Position numbers and translations under genes: made by a program
In this document: positions 33,624 to 44,000 of the stretch, piece after piece
Numbering within the stretch: position 1 is the stretch's first letter
Layout: every line of letters begins with the position of its first letter
The notes under the pieces: model-generated
What the model saw: only the letters and a program-made list of their open reading frames with translations
What the model was told of the DNA's origin: nothing
Databases searched by the model: none
DNA from: Candidatus Palauibacter soopunensis
GTDB lineage: Bacteria; Gemmatimonadota; Gemmatimonadetes; Palauibacterales; Palauibacteraceae
Assembly (NCBI RefSeq): GCF_947581735.1
Contig: NZ_CANPVT010000036.1
Span: 1 to 61,886 of the forward strand
Direction: 5' to 3'
Length of the DNA stretch: 61,886 bases

Positions 33624-34465
33624 TCTGCCTTCCTGCAAGAGTCGTTCTCGTGCACGGCCGCGGCGAGGGCGGCGGACAGCTCCCCGAAGGCGGTCTCGCC
33701 GCGGCCGAGGGCGGCGATGAGCGCGGATCCGACCACGACGCCGTCCGCCATGCCCGCGACCGCGGCGGCCTGTTCCGGGGTCGAGATGCCGAACCCCACC
33801 GCCACCGGCAGCCGCACCATCGTCCGGAGCCCTCTCACCTGGTCCTCGAGCGAGGCGTCCAGCGCCTTCCGCGCCCCCGTCACGCCGAGGCGGGAGATGT
33901 AGTACAGGAACCCCGAAGCGTGGCCCAGGATGGTCTCGAGGCGGGCCCTCGGCGTGGTGGGGGCCGCGAGAGGGATGAGGTCGAGCGGACCGGCGGCCAG
34001 CCGCCGCTCCAGCTCCGGATGCGAGCCCACGGGCAGGTCGGTGACGAGGAGTCCCGCCGCCCCCGCGGCCTCCGCCCGCGCCAGGAAACGCTCCACTCCC
34101 ATGCGAAGAATCGGATTCAGGTAGGAGAAGACGACGACCGGCGGCAGATCGCCGGAGATTTCCGCCAGTTGGTCCAGCGTGGACTCGACCGTGACGCCCT
34201 GCTCCAGCGCGCGCCAGCTCGCGGCCTGGATCGTGGGCCCGTCCGCGAGCGGATCGCTGAACGGGATCCCCAGTTCGATAATGTCCGCGCCGTCCGCCGC
34301 CAGCCGCTCGAGCAGCCGCGGCGTGTCCGCCGGCCGCGGGAAGCCGCTCGACAGAAAGGGGATGAACGCGGCCCCCGCATCCCGACCTTCGAACACGCCC
34401 TCGATCCTCGATCCGGCGTGCGCGACGGGGGCCGCGGCGGGCGCTGTGCCGCCGGGAACGCTCAA
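33620..34465 (-). CDS. trpA: Tryptophan synthase alpha chain
   Basis: A 281-residue TIM-barrel enzyme that converts indole-3-glycerol phosphate to indole. The acid pair is in IELGIPFSDPLADGP (catalytic Glu and Asp), with VVVFSYLNPILRMG, the indole tunnel loop GLLVTDLPVG, and the phosphate site YYISRLGVTG / AVGFGIS. The frame opens further upstream, but the TTG at 34465 shares TTGA with the S9 peptidase stop and gives the family length. It is about 13 kb from trpB, its partner subunit, and embedded in a surface-protein transcript, which is odd. The last codons overlap the choice-of-anchor B start. Confidence 0.95.
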   Translation of the reverse strand: MSVPGGTAPAAAPVAHAGSRIEGVFEGRDAGAAFIPFLSSGFPRPADTPRLLERLAADGADIIELGIPFSDPLADGPTIQAASWRALEQGVTVESTLDQLAEISGDLPPVVVFSYLNPILRMGVERFLARAEAAGAAGLLVTDLPVGSHPELERRLAAGPLDLIPLAAPTTPRARLETILGHASGFLYYISRLGVTGARKALDASLEDQVRGLRTMVRLPVAVGFGISTPEQAAAVAGMADGVVVGSALIAALGRGETAFGELSAALAAAVHENDSCRKAE

Positions 34466-36522
34466 GAGCCGCTTTCCTCCGCGTCCTCCTCCGTCGTCAC
34501 GGCGGGCCGGTGCGTCCCCCACTTCTCGAACCACTTCCTCAGGTAGAGCTGCGTGCGCAGGAAATTCGACGGACGCGAACTCGTCCCGTGCCACTCCCCC
34601 TGGAAGCGCACCATGACCGTCGGCACGCCCTCGTAGTGCAGCGCCTGGTAGAACTCCTCGGTCTGACCCATGGGCGTCCGCAGATCCATCTCCCCCGTCA
34701 TCAGCATCGTCGGCGTCGTCACGTTCTCCACGTAGAAGATGGACGAGCGGTCCATCCACTCCTCCTCGTCCTCCCAGAACGGCTTCTCGAAGGTGCGCAG
34801 GTAGCCGATCGCATCCGATGTCCCCATCGCGGACATCCAGTTCACGATGGGACAGTTCGCCGATGCGGCCCGGAAGCGGTCCGTGTTCCCCACGATGTAC
34901 GAGGTGAGGATGCCGCCGCCCGAGCACCCGTACACGAACAGGTTGTCCCCGTCCACGTAGCCGCGGCGCAGCATCTCATCCACGCCGCCCATGAGGTCGG
35001 GAAAGTCGGCGCCCGGATAGTCGTGGTTGATCGCGTTCGCGAACTCCGTCCCGTATCCCGTGCTCCCCCGGGGGTTCGTGTAGAGGACGACATAGTCGTT
35101 CGAGGCGTGTTCCTGGAAGGCGAAGTTGAACCCGCCGTTGTACATGCTGTGCGGCCCGCCGTGGATGGCGAGCATGAGCGGATACTCGCGATTCGGATCG
35201 AAGTCGGGCGGCTTCACGATCCAGCCCTGGACCCGGAAGCCGTCCGTCGACTCGTACCAGACCTCCTCCACCTCGCCGAGAGTCACGCCGTGGAGCACGT
35301 CCGCGTTGACCTCCGTGAGGCGGGTGACCTCGCCCGGGTTCGAGAGGGAGAAGCGATAGAGGTCGCCGGGCTCGTGGTCGGTGGCGATCGTGCCCACCGC
35401 GGTGCCGTCCTCCGCGAAGGAGGAGAGGGAGAAGAGGTGCGCCCCCTCGGTGAGCTGCGTGACGCCGCCCTCGACGGAGACGAAGTGGAGCTGACGGTAC
35501 CCTTCCCGGTTCACGTTGAAGTAGAGGCCGCTCCCGTCGGGCGCCCACTGGAAGCCGCCGGACTGCCGGTCGTAGTCCCCCGAGATGAGCCGCGAGCCGG
35601 ACCCGTCCCGGTTCATGACGTAGATTTTCTGGTTCCGGTAGGTGTCGCGGTGTTCGTCGCCGACGGTATGGGCGATGAGGCGGCCGTCGGGCGAGGGCAC
35701 GGCACCCCCGTCGGGGCCGCGCCGGTCCGTGAGCTGGCGGATGGCCCCGGAGGCCACGGAGACGGCGTAGATCTCGGACTCCTGCCAGTGCTCCGGCCGG
35801 TCCCAGTCGGGCGCGCGGTAGGAGGAGAAGTAGATCTCGCTCCCGTCGGGGCTCCAGGCGATCCCGCCGTGGTTCCAGTCCCCCGTCGTGAGCTGGCGGG
35901 CGGCGCCTCCGTGGGCCGGGACGACGAACACATGCGTCCAGCCGGTGTCGACGTAGCCCTGGCGGTCGCGCTTGTAGCCGGCGCGCTCGACGATCTTCGG
36001 CCCCTCGGTCCACGTCGCCCCGTCCGGCCGGGAGGGGAGATCGACGCCGGCGAAGTCCGCGCGGTCGTTCACCCGGCTCGTGAATGCGATCCACTCTCCG
36101 TCCGGCGACCAGCGGGGAGAGGACGGGCCGTTCTCGAGGCGGGTGACCTGGGTCGTAGCGCCCTCCTCGTCCATCCAGCGCACGAAGATCTGGCTCCCCG
36201 AGGGTTCGCCCGCCGCCGTGAACAGGATGCGGGTGCCGTCGGGGGACCAGCGCGCCCCGCCGCCGTCGACGAGCGCCCGCTGCCGGCTGCCGTCCGCATT
36301 CATCATGTAGAGGGACGACTCGCGGCGGTCGTTGACCTTGTCCACCCAGCCGCGGGTGTAGACGATCCTCGATCCGTCCGGCGAGATCCGGGGGTCGGAG
36401 ACCGACTCCATGTCCATGTAGTGGTCGAGCGACAGCCGGCGCGTCTGGGCCGCCGCGTCCGCGACGAGGGCTCCGGCGGCGATGGCTGTCAGCAGGGCGG
36501 CGCTTCCGAACGTCGTCTTCAT
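34462..36522 (-). CDS. S9 family peptidase, secreted
   Basis: A 686-residue prolyl-oligopeptidase-type serine peptidase. The signal peptide is MKTTFGSAALLTAIAAG...AAQ. PD40 propeller repeats (SPDGSRIV, SPDGTRI, SPDGEWI, SPDGSEI) run to about residue 400. The alpha/beta-hydrolase domain has the nucleophile serine in VYGCSGGGILTS, Asp in TGEMDLRTPM and His in GEWHGTSSRP. The ATG at 36522 has AAGGAG 6 bases upstream; the frame runs on into atypical sequence. Together with the propeller-amidohydrolases it suggests peptide scavenging outside the cytoplasm. Its TGA overlaps the trpA start. Confidence 0.88.
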   Translation of the reverse strand: MKTTFGSAALLTAIAAGALVADAAAQTRRLSLDHYMDMESVSDPRISPDGSRIVYTRGWVDKVNDRRESSLYMMNADGSRQRALVDGGGARWSPDGTRILFTAAGEPSGSQIFVRWMDEEGATTQVTRLENGPSSPRWSPDGEWIAFTSRVNDRADFAGVDLPSRPDGATWTEGPKIVERAGYKRDRQGYVDTGWTHVFVVPAHGGAARQLTTGDWNHGGIAWSPDGSEIYFSSYRAPDWDRPEHWQESEIYAVSVASGAIRQLTDRRGPDGGAVPSPDGRLIAHTVGDEHRDTYRNQKIYVMNRDGSGSRLISGDYDRQSGGFQWAPDGSGLYFNVNREGYRQLHFVSVEGGVTQLTEGAHLFSLSSFAEDGTAVGTIATDHEPGDLYRFSLSNPGEVTRLTEVNADVLHGVTLGEVEEVWYESTDGFRVQGWIVKPPDFDPNREYPLMLAIHGGPHSMYNGGFNFAFQEHASNDYVVLYTNPRGSTGYGTEFANAINHDYPGADFPDLMGGVDEMLRRGYVDGDNLFVYGCSGGGILTSYIVGNTDRFRAASANCPIVNWMSAMGTSDAIGYLRTFEKPFWEDEEEWMDRSSIFYVENVTTPTMLMTGEMDLRTPMGQTEEFYQALHYEGVPTVMVRFQGEWHGTSSRPSNFLRTQLYLRKWFEKWGTHRPAVTTEEDAEESGS

Positions 36523-36617
36523 CCTTCGCTCCTTCGGCTTCGTGACCGGCCCGGGGTCGAACCCGTCAGTATCGGAAATCCCCGAAGCAGCGGCCACCCG
36601 GCGAGCGGCGCGAGGGA

Positions 36618-37526
36618 CTAGAGGATGGCGGCGCCGAGGGCGGAGGCGACGAGGCCGACGCCCAGTTCGGCGGTCTGGTTGCGGTGGTCGAGGACGGGGT
36701 TGAGTTCGACGAGTTCCAGGCTCAGCAGCTTTCCGGAGCGCCACGCCTTCTCGCACACGAGGTGCCCTTCGCGGTAGGTGAGGCCGCCGCGCACGGGCGT
36801 TCCCACGCCCGGCGCGATCCGCGGGTCGAGCACGTCGACGTCGAACGAGAGGTGGAACCCGGCGGTTCCGGCGCTGGCGCGCTCGAGGGCCTCGTCCATG
36901 CAGGCCCCCACGCCGCGCTCGTCGATCTCGGACATCGTGAACACGCGGACACCCAGCTCCCGGATGAGCCGCTTCTCGCCCCCATCCAGCGACCGCGCGC
37001 CCAGGACGCTCACGTTTTCGGGCACGACGCTCGGCCGGCCGGAGGTCAGTTGCGGCTCGCCGTGCCCCAGCAGCACCGCGAGCGACATCCCGTGAATGTT
37101 CCCGGTGGGCGTAGTGGCGGGGCGGTTCATGTCGGCGTGGGCGTCCACCCAGATGACGCCGATGGCCGCCCCCCGGGACCGGTGGTGGTCGGCGACGGCC
37201 GCCACCGATCCGATCGAGAGCGAATGGTCTCCGCCGAGCACGAGCGGCGTGCAGCCCCGGGCCAGTCCTTTGCGCACGAGCTCCCGCGTCTCCTCGGCGA
37301 CGTGGACGATCTCGTCCAGGAAGCGCAACTCGTGCTGGCCCGCGTCGGTGGTCTCCAGCCCGCCGGCCGTCACGGTGCCCAGTTCGGTGATGCCGTGGCC
37401 GATGGCTTCGATCTCCCGGCTGATCCCGGCGATGCGCAGAGCGGAGGGACCCATGTCCACGCCCCGGCGTCCGGCGCCGAGGTCGATGGAGACGGAGATC
37501 AGCGCGATGTCTCGATGGTGGTCCAA
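36618..37526 (-). CDS. rocF: Arginase
   Basis: A 302-residue ureohydrolase that splits arginine into ornithine and urea. The three manganese motifs are GGDHS, VDAHADMN and SFDVDVLDPRIAPG. The substrate-side HGM and the C-terminal ELVELNP also match arginases rather than agmatinases. The start is a TTG with AGGA 8 bases upstream. It lies 95 bases upstream of the S9 peptidase on the same strand and is divergent from the amidohydrolase pair. A role in arginine catabolism fits the peptidase neighbours. Confidence 0.9.
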   Translation of the reverse strand: MDHHRDIALISVSIDLGAGRRGVDMGPSALRIAGISREIEAIGHGITELGTVTAGGLETTDAGQHELRFLDEIVHVAEETRELVRKGLARGCTPLVLGGDHSLSIGSVAAVADHHRSRGAAIGVIWVDAHADMNRPATTPTGNIHGMSLAVLLGHGEPQLTSGRPSVVPENVSVLGARSLDGGEKRLIRELGVRVFTMSEIDERGVGACMDEALERASAGTAGFHLSFDVDVLDPRIAPGVGTPVRGGLTYREGHLVCEKAWRSGKLLSLELVELNPVLDHRNQTAELGVGLVASALGAAIL

Positions 37527-37543
37527 GAATCGTTCCTTTTTGG

Positions 37544-37573
37544 TTGGTGGCGACTACCGGCCGACACTACTAT
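37544..37573 (+). promoter_or_regulatory. Possible promoter of the tandem amidohydrolases
   Basis: TTGGTG (37544-37549) and TACTAT (37568-37573) are 18 bases apart, in the AT-richest stretch of the divergent gap to rocF. The match is loose; it is kept because the gap must hold two promoters. Confidence 0.35.
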
Positions 37574-37637
37574 ATCGCTCGTACGTACTTCACCCTGTCC
37601 ACAGAATAAGGGTTCAACTCCCGAACGGAGTCGGCGA

Positions 37638-40600
37638 ATGTTCTCGTGCCACCATTGCCTCCGGGCCGCCGCCCTCTTGCTGCTCGTACCGCTGCTCGCA
37701 CCCCCGCCCGCCGCGGCCCAGGAGGAGGAGAAGAAGGACCCCGACCGGGGTCTCCCCCTCGAGCCGGCGCGCTGGGCCCGCTTCACGACGAGCGAGGGGA
37801 CCTGGATCTCGCTCGACGTGAGTCCGGACGGCGAGACGATCGTGTTCGACCTGCTGGGCGACCTCTACCGCATGCCCATTACGGGCGGCGAGGCGACGCG
37901 GCTCACGAGCGGCCTGCCGCACGACATGCAGCCGCGCTTCAGCCCGGACGGGTCGCGGATCGTCTTCGTCTCGGACCGAAGCGGCGACGAGAACGTGTGG
38001 CTCATCGACGCGGAGGGGGGCGAGCCGACGCAACTCAGCAAGGGGATCGGGAGCGTCTTCCTCTCGCCGGAGTGGATGCCGGACGGCAAGTACGTCGTCG
38101 TCTCGCGTTCGCGGGCGTTCTTCGGACTGGAGAAGCTCTGGCTCTATCACGTGGACGGCGGCACCGGCCTCGAGATGGTGGGCGGGAGCGGGGCGCAGCG
38201 CATGCTCGGCGCGGCGGTCGACGCCGAGGGGCGCTACGTCTGGTACGCGCAGCGCCTCGGCACCTGGCAGTACAACGCGATCTTCCCCCAGTACCAGCTC
38301 TGGGTCTACGACCGCCGGACGGGGACGCGGACGCCGATGACGAACCGGTACGGATCGGCCTTCCGGCCGGCCCTCTCCCCCGACGGCGAACTCCTTGCGT
38401 ACGCCAGCCGGGAAGACGCGGACACGGGGATCCGGCTGCGCGAGCTGGACTCGGGAGAGGAGCGCTGGCTCGCCTACCCGGTGCAGCGCGACGACCAGGA
38501 GTCGACGGCGTCGATGGACGTGCATCCGGGCTACACCTTCACGCCCGACTCCGAGGCGCTCGTCATCTCCTACGGCGGCGGGATCTGGCGCGTGCCGGTT
38601 GACGGGAGCGACCCGACGGAGATCCCGTTCACGGTCAACGCGGAGGTCGCGATCGGTCCGGAGGTCGAGTTCGAATACCCGATCGAAGACACGCCGACCT
38701 TCGTCGTGAAGCAGATCCGCAACACGCGGCCATCGCCGGACGGCGCGCGGGTCGCCTTCACCGCGCTCGACCGGCTCTACGTCGCCGACCTTCCCGACGG
38801 GACGCCACGCCGCCTCACGGAGGGCGAAGTCGGAGAGTATCACCCGGTGTGGTCTCCCGATGGGCGTTCGGTGGCCTACGTGACTTGGGACGATGACGCG
38901 GGCGAGGGCCACATCCGCCGCGTGTCCGCGGAGGGCGGCGCGAGCACGAACCTCACGCGCGAGCCCGCCTACTACCAGCAGCCTGCCTGGTCTCCCGATG
39001 GCGGGCGCATCGTGGCGATCCGTTCGTCGCGCCGGAACGTGCAGGAGGCGGTCGACCCCTTCATCGGCTTCGGGCTCGACTCGGAGTTCGTGTGGGTCCC
39101 AGCCGAGGGCGGAGCCCTGACCCGAATCGGACCGACGGGCGGACGCCGGCAACCGCACTTCACCGCGGACCCGGACCGCATCTACTACTACGGCTTCGCG
39201 CGCGCCGACGCGGTGCCCGGGTCGCCGAGTCCACCCAGCGCGACGACCGCGCTCTCCTCCGCCCGCTGGGACGATACGGACCGGCGGCAGCACCTGGCGG
39301 TGACGGCCCGGGCGAACCTCGACGCGGGCGGCGTGCCGGCGGCGTACGAGCGGTACGAGCGCTCGCCGCAGTCGGACCTTCCCATGCCGCGGACGCACGA
39401 CGACGACCAGCCGCGCGAACTCATCCTGCGGCTGGGGGCCGGGTCCGTCGTCATGGCGCCGCAGGGCGATCTCGCGCTCGCCCACGTCGGCGACGATCTG
39501 TACGCCGTGACGGTGCCGGACCTCGGCGCCACGCTGCCGAGGGTCGACGTCGCCAAGCCGGACTCGGCGGGCGTCCCCGCGTGGAAGCTCAACGACCTCG
39601 GGGCCGAGTTCCCGGTGTGGGGCGCGGACGGCCGCACGGTCCACTGGTCGCTGGGCAACGCCCTCTTCACGTACGACCTCGACGCGGCGCTCGCGGACAC
39701 GGCCTACACGCCGGCGGAGCGGCAGATCGAGGTCACGGCCGAGCGCGACATCCCGCGCGGGACCGTGATCCTCCGCGGCGGACGCGCGATCACCATGAAC
39801 GGCGACGAGATCGTCGACAACGCCGACATCGTGATCACGGACAACCGCATCGCGTCGGTGCGGGCGGGGCCCGGCGAGGTGCCCGAGGGCGCGCAGGTCA
39901 TCGACATCGGCGGCAAGACCGTCGTCCCCGGGTTCGTGGACACGCACGCGCACATGTGGAACCTGTGGGACTTCCACTGGGCGCGGCCGTGGATCTACCA
40001 GGCGAACCTCGCCTACGGGGTTACGACGACCCGCGACCCGCAGACGGCGACGACCGACGTCCTCTCGTACGAGGACATGGTGCGGGCGGGCCGGATGGTG
40101 GGGCCGCGCGTCTATCACACGGGCCCAGGCGTCTTCCAGTTCGACTTCGTCCGCAGCTACGAGCACGCGCTCGACGTCCTGCGGAAATACAGCCAGTACT
40201 ACGACACGAAGACGTTCAAGATGTACATGTCGGGCAACCGGCGTCAGCGGCAGTGGCTCATCATGGCGGCGCGCGAACTCGGCCTCATGCCGACGACGGA
40301 AGGCGGCCTCGAGTACCGCCTCAACATGACGCACGCCATGGACGGATATCCGGGGATCGAACACTCGATGCCGATCGTGCCGGCGTACAACGATGTCGTC
40401 CAACTGTTCGCGACCTCCGGGACCGTGAACTCCCCCACCCTCCTCGTCTCCTACGGGGGGCCGTGGGCGGAGAACTACTTCTACACGCGCTGGGACATCT
40501 TCGGCGACGAGAAGCTGACGCACTTCACGCCGAAGCGGGAACTCGACATCAAGGCGCGGCGCCTGGGGCTCTTCACGGGGCCGGGGCCGGGCGGCTGGTT

Positions 40601-41042
40601 CCACGAGGACGAATACGCCTTCCCGAAGCACGCGGCGTGGCTCGCGGACCTGGTGGAGGGCGGCGGGAACACCGGCGTCGGCAGCCACGGCCAGTTGCAG
40701 GGCCTCGGCTACCACTGGGAGCTGTGGGCGCTGCAGAGCGGCGGCATGGACGAGCACGACGCGCTGCGCGCCGCGACGCTCATGGGGGCCGAAGCGATCG
40801 GCCTCGGCGGCGATCTGGGCTCCATCGAACCCGGCAAGCTGGCGGACCTCGTGATCCTCGACGCGGACCCGCTCGCGAACATCCGGAACACGAACGCGAT
40901 CGACATGGTGATGATGAACGGGCGACTCTACGACGGCGACACGCTCGACGAACTGTGGCCGAGACAACGGCCGGCTCCGAACGAACCGTGGAGGGATACG
41001 GCGCCCGCGGTAAGCGCCGGCGTCCGGGGAGGTGACCGATGA
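37638..41042 (+). CDS. Secreted propeller-amidohydrolase, first of a tandem pair
   Basis: A 1134-residue exported protein with a signal peptide ending PPPAAAQ. The propeller carries repeated PDG blades (SLDVSPDGETIVFDLLGDLY at the start, SPDGSRIVF, SPDGRSVAY). The amidohydrolase domain starts near residue 715 with HAH at about 770/772 in VVPGFVDTHAHMW; YDTKTFKMYMSGNRRQRQW holds the usual lysine, followed by DGYPGIEHSMPI. The last metal Asp of the family is missing: the position is GVGSHGQLQG. GGAG is 7 bases before the ATG. It overlaps the next gene by ATGA. Homologous to the single gene at 6253-9342 but larger. Confidence 0.83.
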   Translation: MFSCHHCLRAAALLLLVPLLAPPPAAAQEEEKKDPDRGLPLEPARWARFTTSEGTWISLDVSPDGETIVFDLLGDLYRMPITGGEATRLTSGLPHDMQPRFSPDGSRIVFVSDRSGDENVWLIDAEGGEPTQLSKGIGSVFLSPEWMPDGKYVVVSRSRAFFGLEKLWLYHVDGGTGLEMVGGSGAQRMLGAAVDAEGRYVWYAQRLGTWQYNAIFPQYQLWVYDRRTGTRTPMTNRYGSAFRPALSPDGELLAYASREDADTGIRLRELDSGEERWLAYPVQRDDQESTASMDVHPGYTFTPDSEALVISYGGGIWRVPVDGSDPTEIPFTVNAEVAIGPEVEFEYPIEDTPTFVVKQIRNTRPSPDGARVAFTALDRLYVADLPDGTPRRLTEGEVGEYHPVWSPDGRSVAYVTWDDDAGEGHIRRVSAEGGASTNLTREPAYYQQPAWSPDGGRIVAIRSSRRNVQEAVDPFIGFGLDSEFVWVPAEGGALTRIGPTGGRRQPHFTADPDRIYYYGFARADAVPGSPSPPSATTALSSARWDDTDRRQHLAVTARANLDAGGVPAAYERYERSPQSDLPMPRTHDDDQPRELILRLGAGSVVMAPQGDLALAHVGDDLYAVTVPDLGATLPRVDVAKPDSAGVPAWKLNDLGAEFPVWGADGRTVHWSLGNALFTYDLDAALADTAYTPAERQIEVTAERDIPRGTVILRGGRAITMNGDEIVDNADIVITDNRIASVRAGPGEVPEGAQVIDIGGKTVVPGFVDTHAHMWNLWDFHWARPWIYQANLAYGVTTTRDPQTATTDVLSYEDMVRAGRMVGPRVYHTGPGVFQFDFVRSYEHALDVLRKYSQYYDTKTFKMYMSGNRRQRQWLIMAARELGLMPTTEGGLEYRLNMTHAMDGYPGIEHSMPIVPAYNDVVQLFATSGTVNSPTLLVSYGGPWAENYFYTRWDIFGDEKLTHFTPKRELDIKARRLGLFTGPGPGGWFHEDEYAFPKHAAWLADLVEGGGNTGVGSHGQLQGLGYHWELWALQSGGMDEHDALRAATLMGAEAIGLGGDLGSIEPGKLADLVILDADPLANIRNTNAIDMVMMNGRLYDGDTLDELWPRQRPAPNEPWRDTAPAVSAGVRGGDR

Positions 41043-44000
41043 GCCCCCGCGATAGGCTGGCACGGATCGGGAGGGCGGCGGCGCTGGCCGCGCTGATCGC
41101 TTCGGTGACCGGGGTTCCGGCGGCGGCCCAGGTGGTGTTCGGCCCGGGCGGCCCGGGAAACCGCGACCCGCTCCCTCTGCGCGGCGCCCGCAAGGCCACG
41201 TTCACGGCCACGGAGGGCACGTGGATGTCGCTCGACGTGAGTCCGGACGGGACGACGATCGTGTTCGACCTCCTCGGCGATCTCTATACGATGCCGATCG
41301 AGGGCGGAAAGGCGTCGCCCCTCCTCACGGGCATGGCGTACGAGACGCAGCCCCGCTTCAGCCCGGACGGCGAGGCGGTGGCCTTCATCTCCGACCGCAG
41401 CGGGGGCGACGCGCTGTGGACCCTGCGCCTCGACCTCACGGACACCACCCGGGTGGCCGGCGGCGGGTCCAGCCTCATGCTGTCGCCCGCATGGAGCCCC
41501 GACGGCGTCTATATCGTGGCCAGCCGCTCGAACGGCCTCGGCGGGGTGGCGCAGCTCGCCATGTACCACGCCGAGCGCGGGTCGCCGCTGCCGCTGCCGG
41601 GATCCCCCCAGCAGAAGCGGATCGGCGCGGCGTTCAGCCCGGACGGCCGCTACATCTGGTACGCGGGGGGGTCCGGCGACTGGACGTACAACGCGGTGCT
41701 GCCGCTCTACCAGCTCTACCGCTACGACCGCGAGACGGGCACGACGACGACCATGACCCGCCGGTACGGGTCCGCGTTCCGCCCGGCGATCTCGCCCGAC
41801 GGCCGCTGGCTCGTATACGGCACCCGCTACAACGCGGAGACCGGGCTGCGGAAGCGCGACCTCGAGACGGGCGAGGAAAGCTGGCTCGCCTATCCCGTGC
41901 AGCGGGACGAGCAGGAATCGCGGGCGCCGCTCGACCTCCTGCCGGGCTACGCCTTCGTGCCCGACGGCTCGGCGATCGTCGTTTCCTACGGGGGCAGGAT
42001 CTGGAACGTCCCCATGGACGGAGGCGAACCCGCGGAGATTCCGTTCGAGGCGGAAGTCGAACTCGATGTCGGCCCGCGGGTGTCGTTCGAGTATCAGATC
42101 GACACCACGGCGATGGTCACCGCCAGCCAGATCCGGAGCCCCGTCGTCGGGCCCGATGGCGAACAGGTGGTGTTCACGGCCTTCGACCGCCTCTGGATCC
42201 GCGACCTGCCCGACGGCGAGGCGCGCCGCCTCACGGAGGGCGATGCGGGCGAGTTCCACCCGCAGTGGTCGCCCGATGGCCGCTGGATCGCCTACACGAC
42301 GTGGGACGACACCGACGGCGGCCACATCATGAAGGTGGCCGCGGAGGGCGGCGAGCCGATCCGGCTCTCGGCCACGGCGGCCCTCTACTACAACGTAGCG
42401 TGGTCGCCCGACGGCGGGCGGATCGTCGCCTCGCGCGGCGCCGCGCGTCAGCTCAAGGAGGCGGCGGGCGCGTTCTTCGGGCCCATCGGCGGCGAGTTCG
42501 TGTGGGTGCCGGCGGCGGGACCGGAGCCGGCGGACGCCGAGGTCATCTCACCCACGGGACTCCGCGACGTGCCGCACTTCGCGGCGGACGACCCGGACCG
42601 GATCTACGCCTACAGCCCGGTGGAGGGGCTGGTGTCCTTCCGCTGGGACGGCACGGACGTGAAGCGGCATCTGATCGTGCGCGGGCGCCAGGGCCTCGCC
42701 GGCATCGGCGACCCGCACCCCAACGAGTGGGAGTTCCTGCCCCGGCGCGTCTTCCCGTGGCGGCAGGGCCCCGATCCCACGGACCCCGACCCTCCGGCCG
42801 AGCCGGGCGGACCGACGCCGGCGGGCCTGATCATGCTCTCTCCCGAGGGGGACCGCGCCTTCGTTCAGTTCGGGCGGGATCTCTATGTGGTGGATGTGGC
42901 CGAGATCGGAGAGCAGCCGCCGACGATCATGCTCATTACGCTGGATTCCGCTCCGTTGCCGATCCGAAAGGTTACGGACGTGGGCGGAGAGTTCCCTTCG
43001 TGGGCGCCGGACGGCGGCGCCCTCCACTGGGCCCTGGGGAATGTCCTGTTCACCTACGACCTGGACCACGTCGAGGCCGAGGAGGAGGAAGAGGAGGTCA
43101 CGGCCCGCGCGCGCGCCCTCCTGCGCGTGAGAGCGGCGGCGATCACCGACACGCTCGCGGACAAGCGGGCGGAGGCGGACAGCCTCGAGAGCGCCGACGA
43201 GGAGGTGCCGGAGGAGCTGGAGGACGAGATCACGCGGCTCCAGGCCGACTCCGTGCAGGTCGTGGCCGACTCCCTGCTGGCCCGCGCCGACTCGATCCGG
43301 CAGGCCGCGGAGGAGGTGGCCGCAAAATCCGCCGCGGTACGCGCGGGCGACGAGGAGGTCCTCGCCGACACGACGGAGACGTACGAGGCGCACGAGCGCA
43401 GGATCGAGGCGAAGCTGCCGCGCGACTTCCCGCGCGGCACGGTCGCGCTCTCGGGCGCGCGGATCCTGACGATGACGGAGGTCCCCGACGAGGCCGCGAG
43501 CGACACCACGGGAGCCCCGGCCGACACGGCGGGCGCGGATCCGCCCGAACCCGAGGCGGCGCCCTCCGACACGGCTGCGGCGGCGGCCGGCGAGGAGGAG
43601 GAGCCGAAGGAACCCGCCATGAAACCGCGCATCATCGAGAACGGCGTGGTGCTCGTGACGGACAACCGCATCGTCGCCGTGGGTCCGGCCGACTCCGTCG
43701 AGGTCCCGGACAGCGCCACGGTGATCGACGTGAGCGGCAAGACGCTCGTGCCCGGCTTCATCGACACCCACTACCACGCGCAGTGGCTCGTGCCGGAGGT
43801 CCATCCGGAAGAGGTGTGGCAGTACCTCGCGACGCTGTCCTACGGCGTCACGACGACGCGTGACCCGCAGACCGCCACGACCGACATCCTGAGCTACACC
43901 GACCGGGTGCGGACCGGCGGCATGACCGGCCCGCGCATCTACTCGACGGGACCGGGCGTGTTCGCGGGCGAGAACCTCCGCAACGCGGACCACGCGAAGA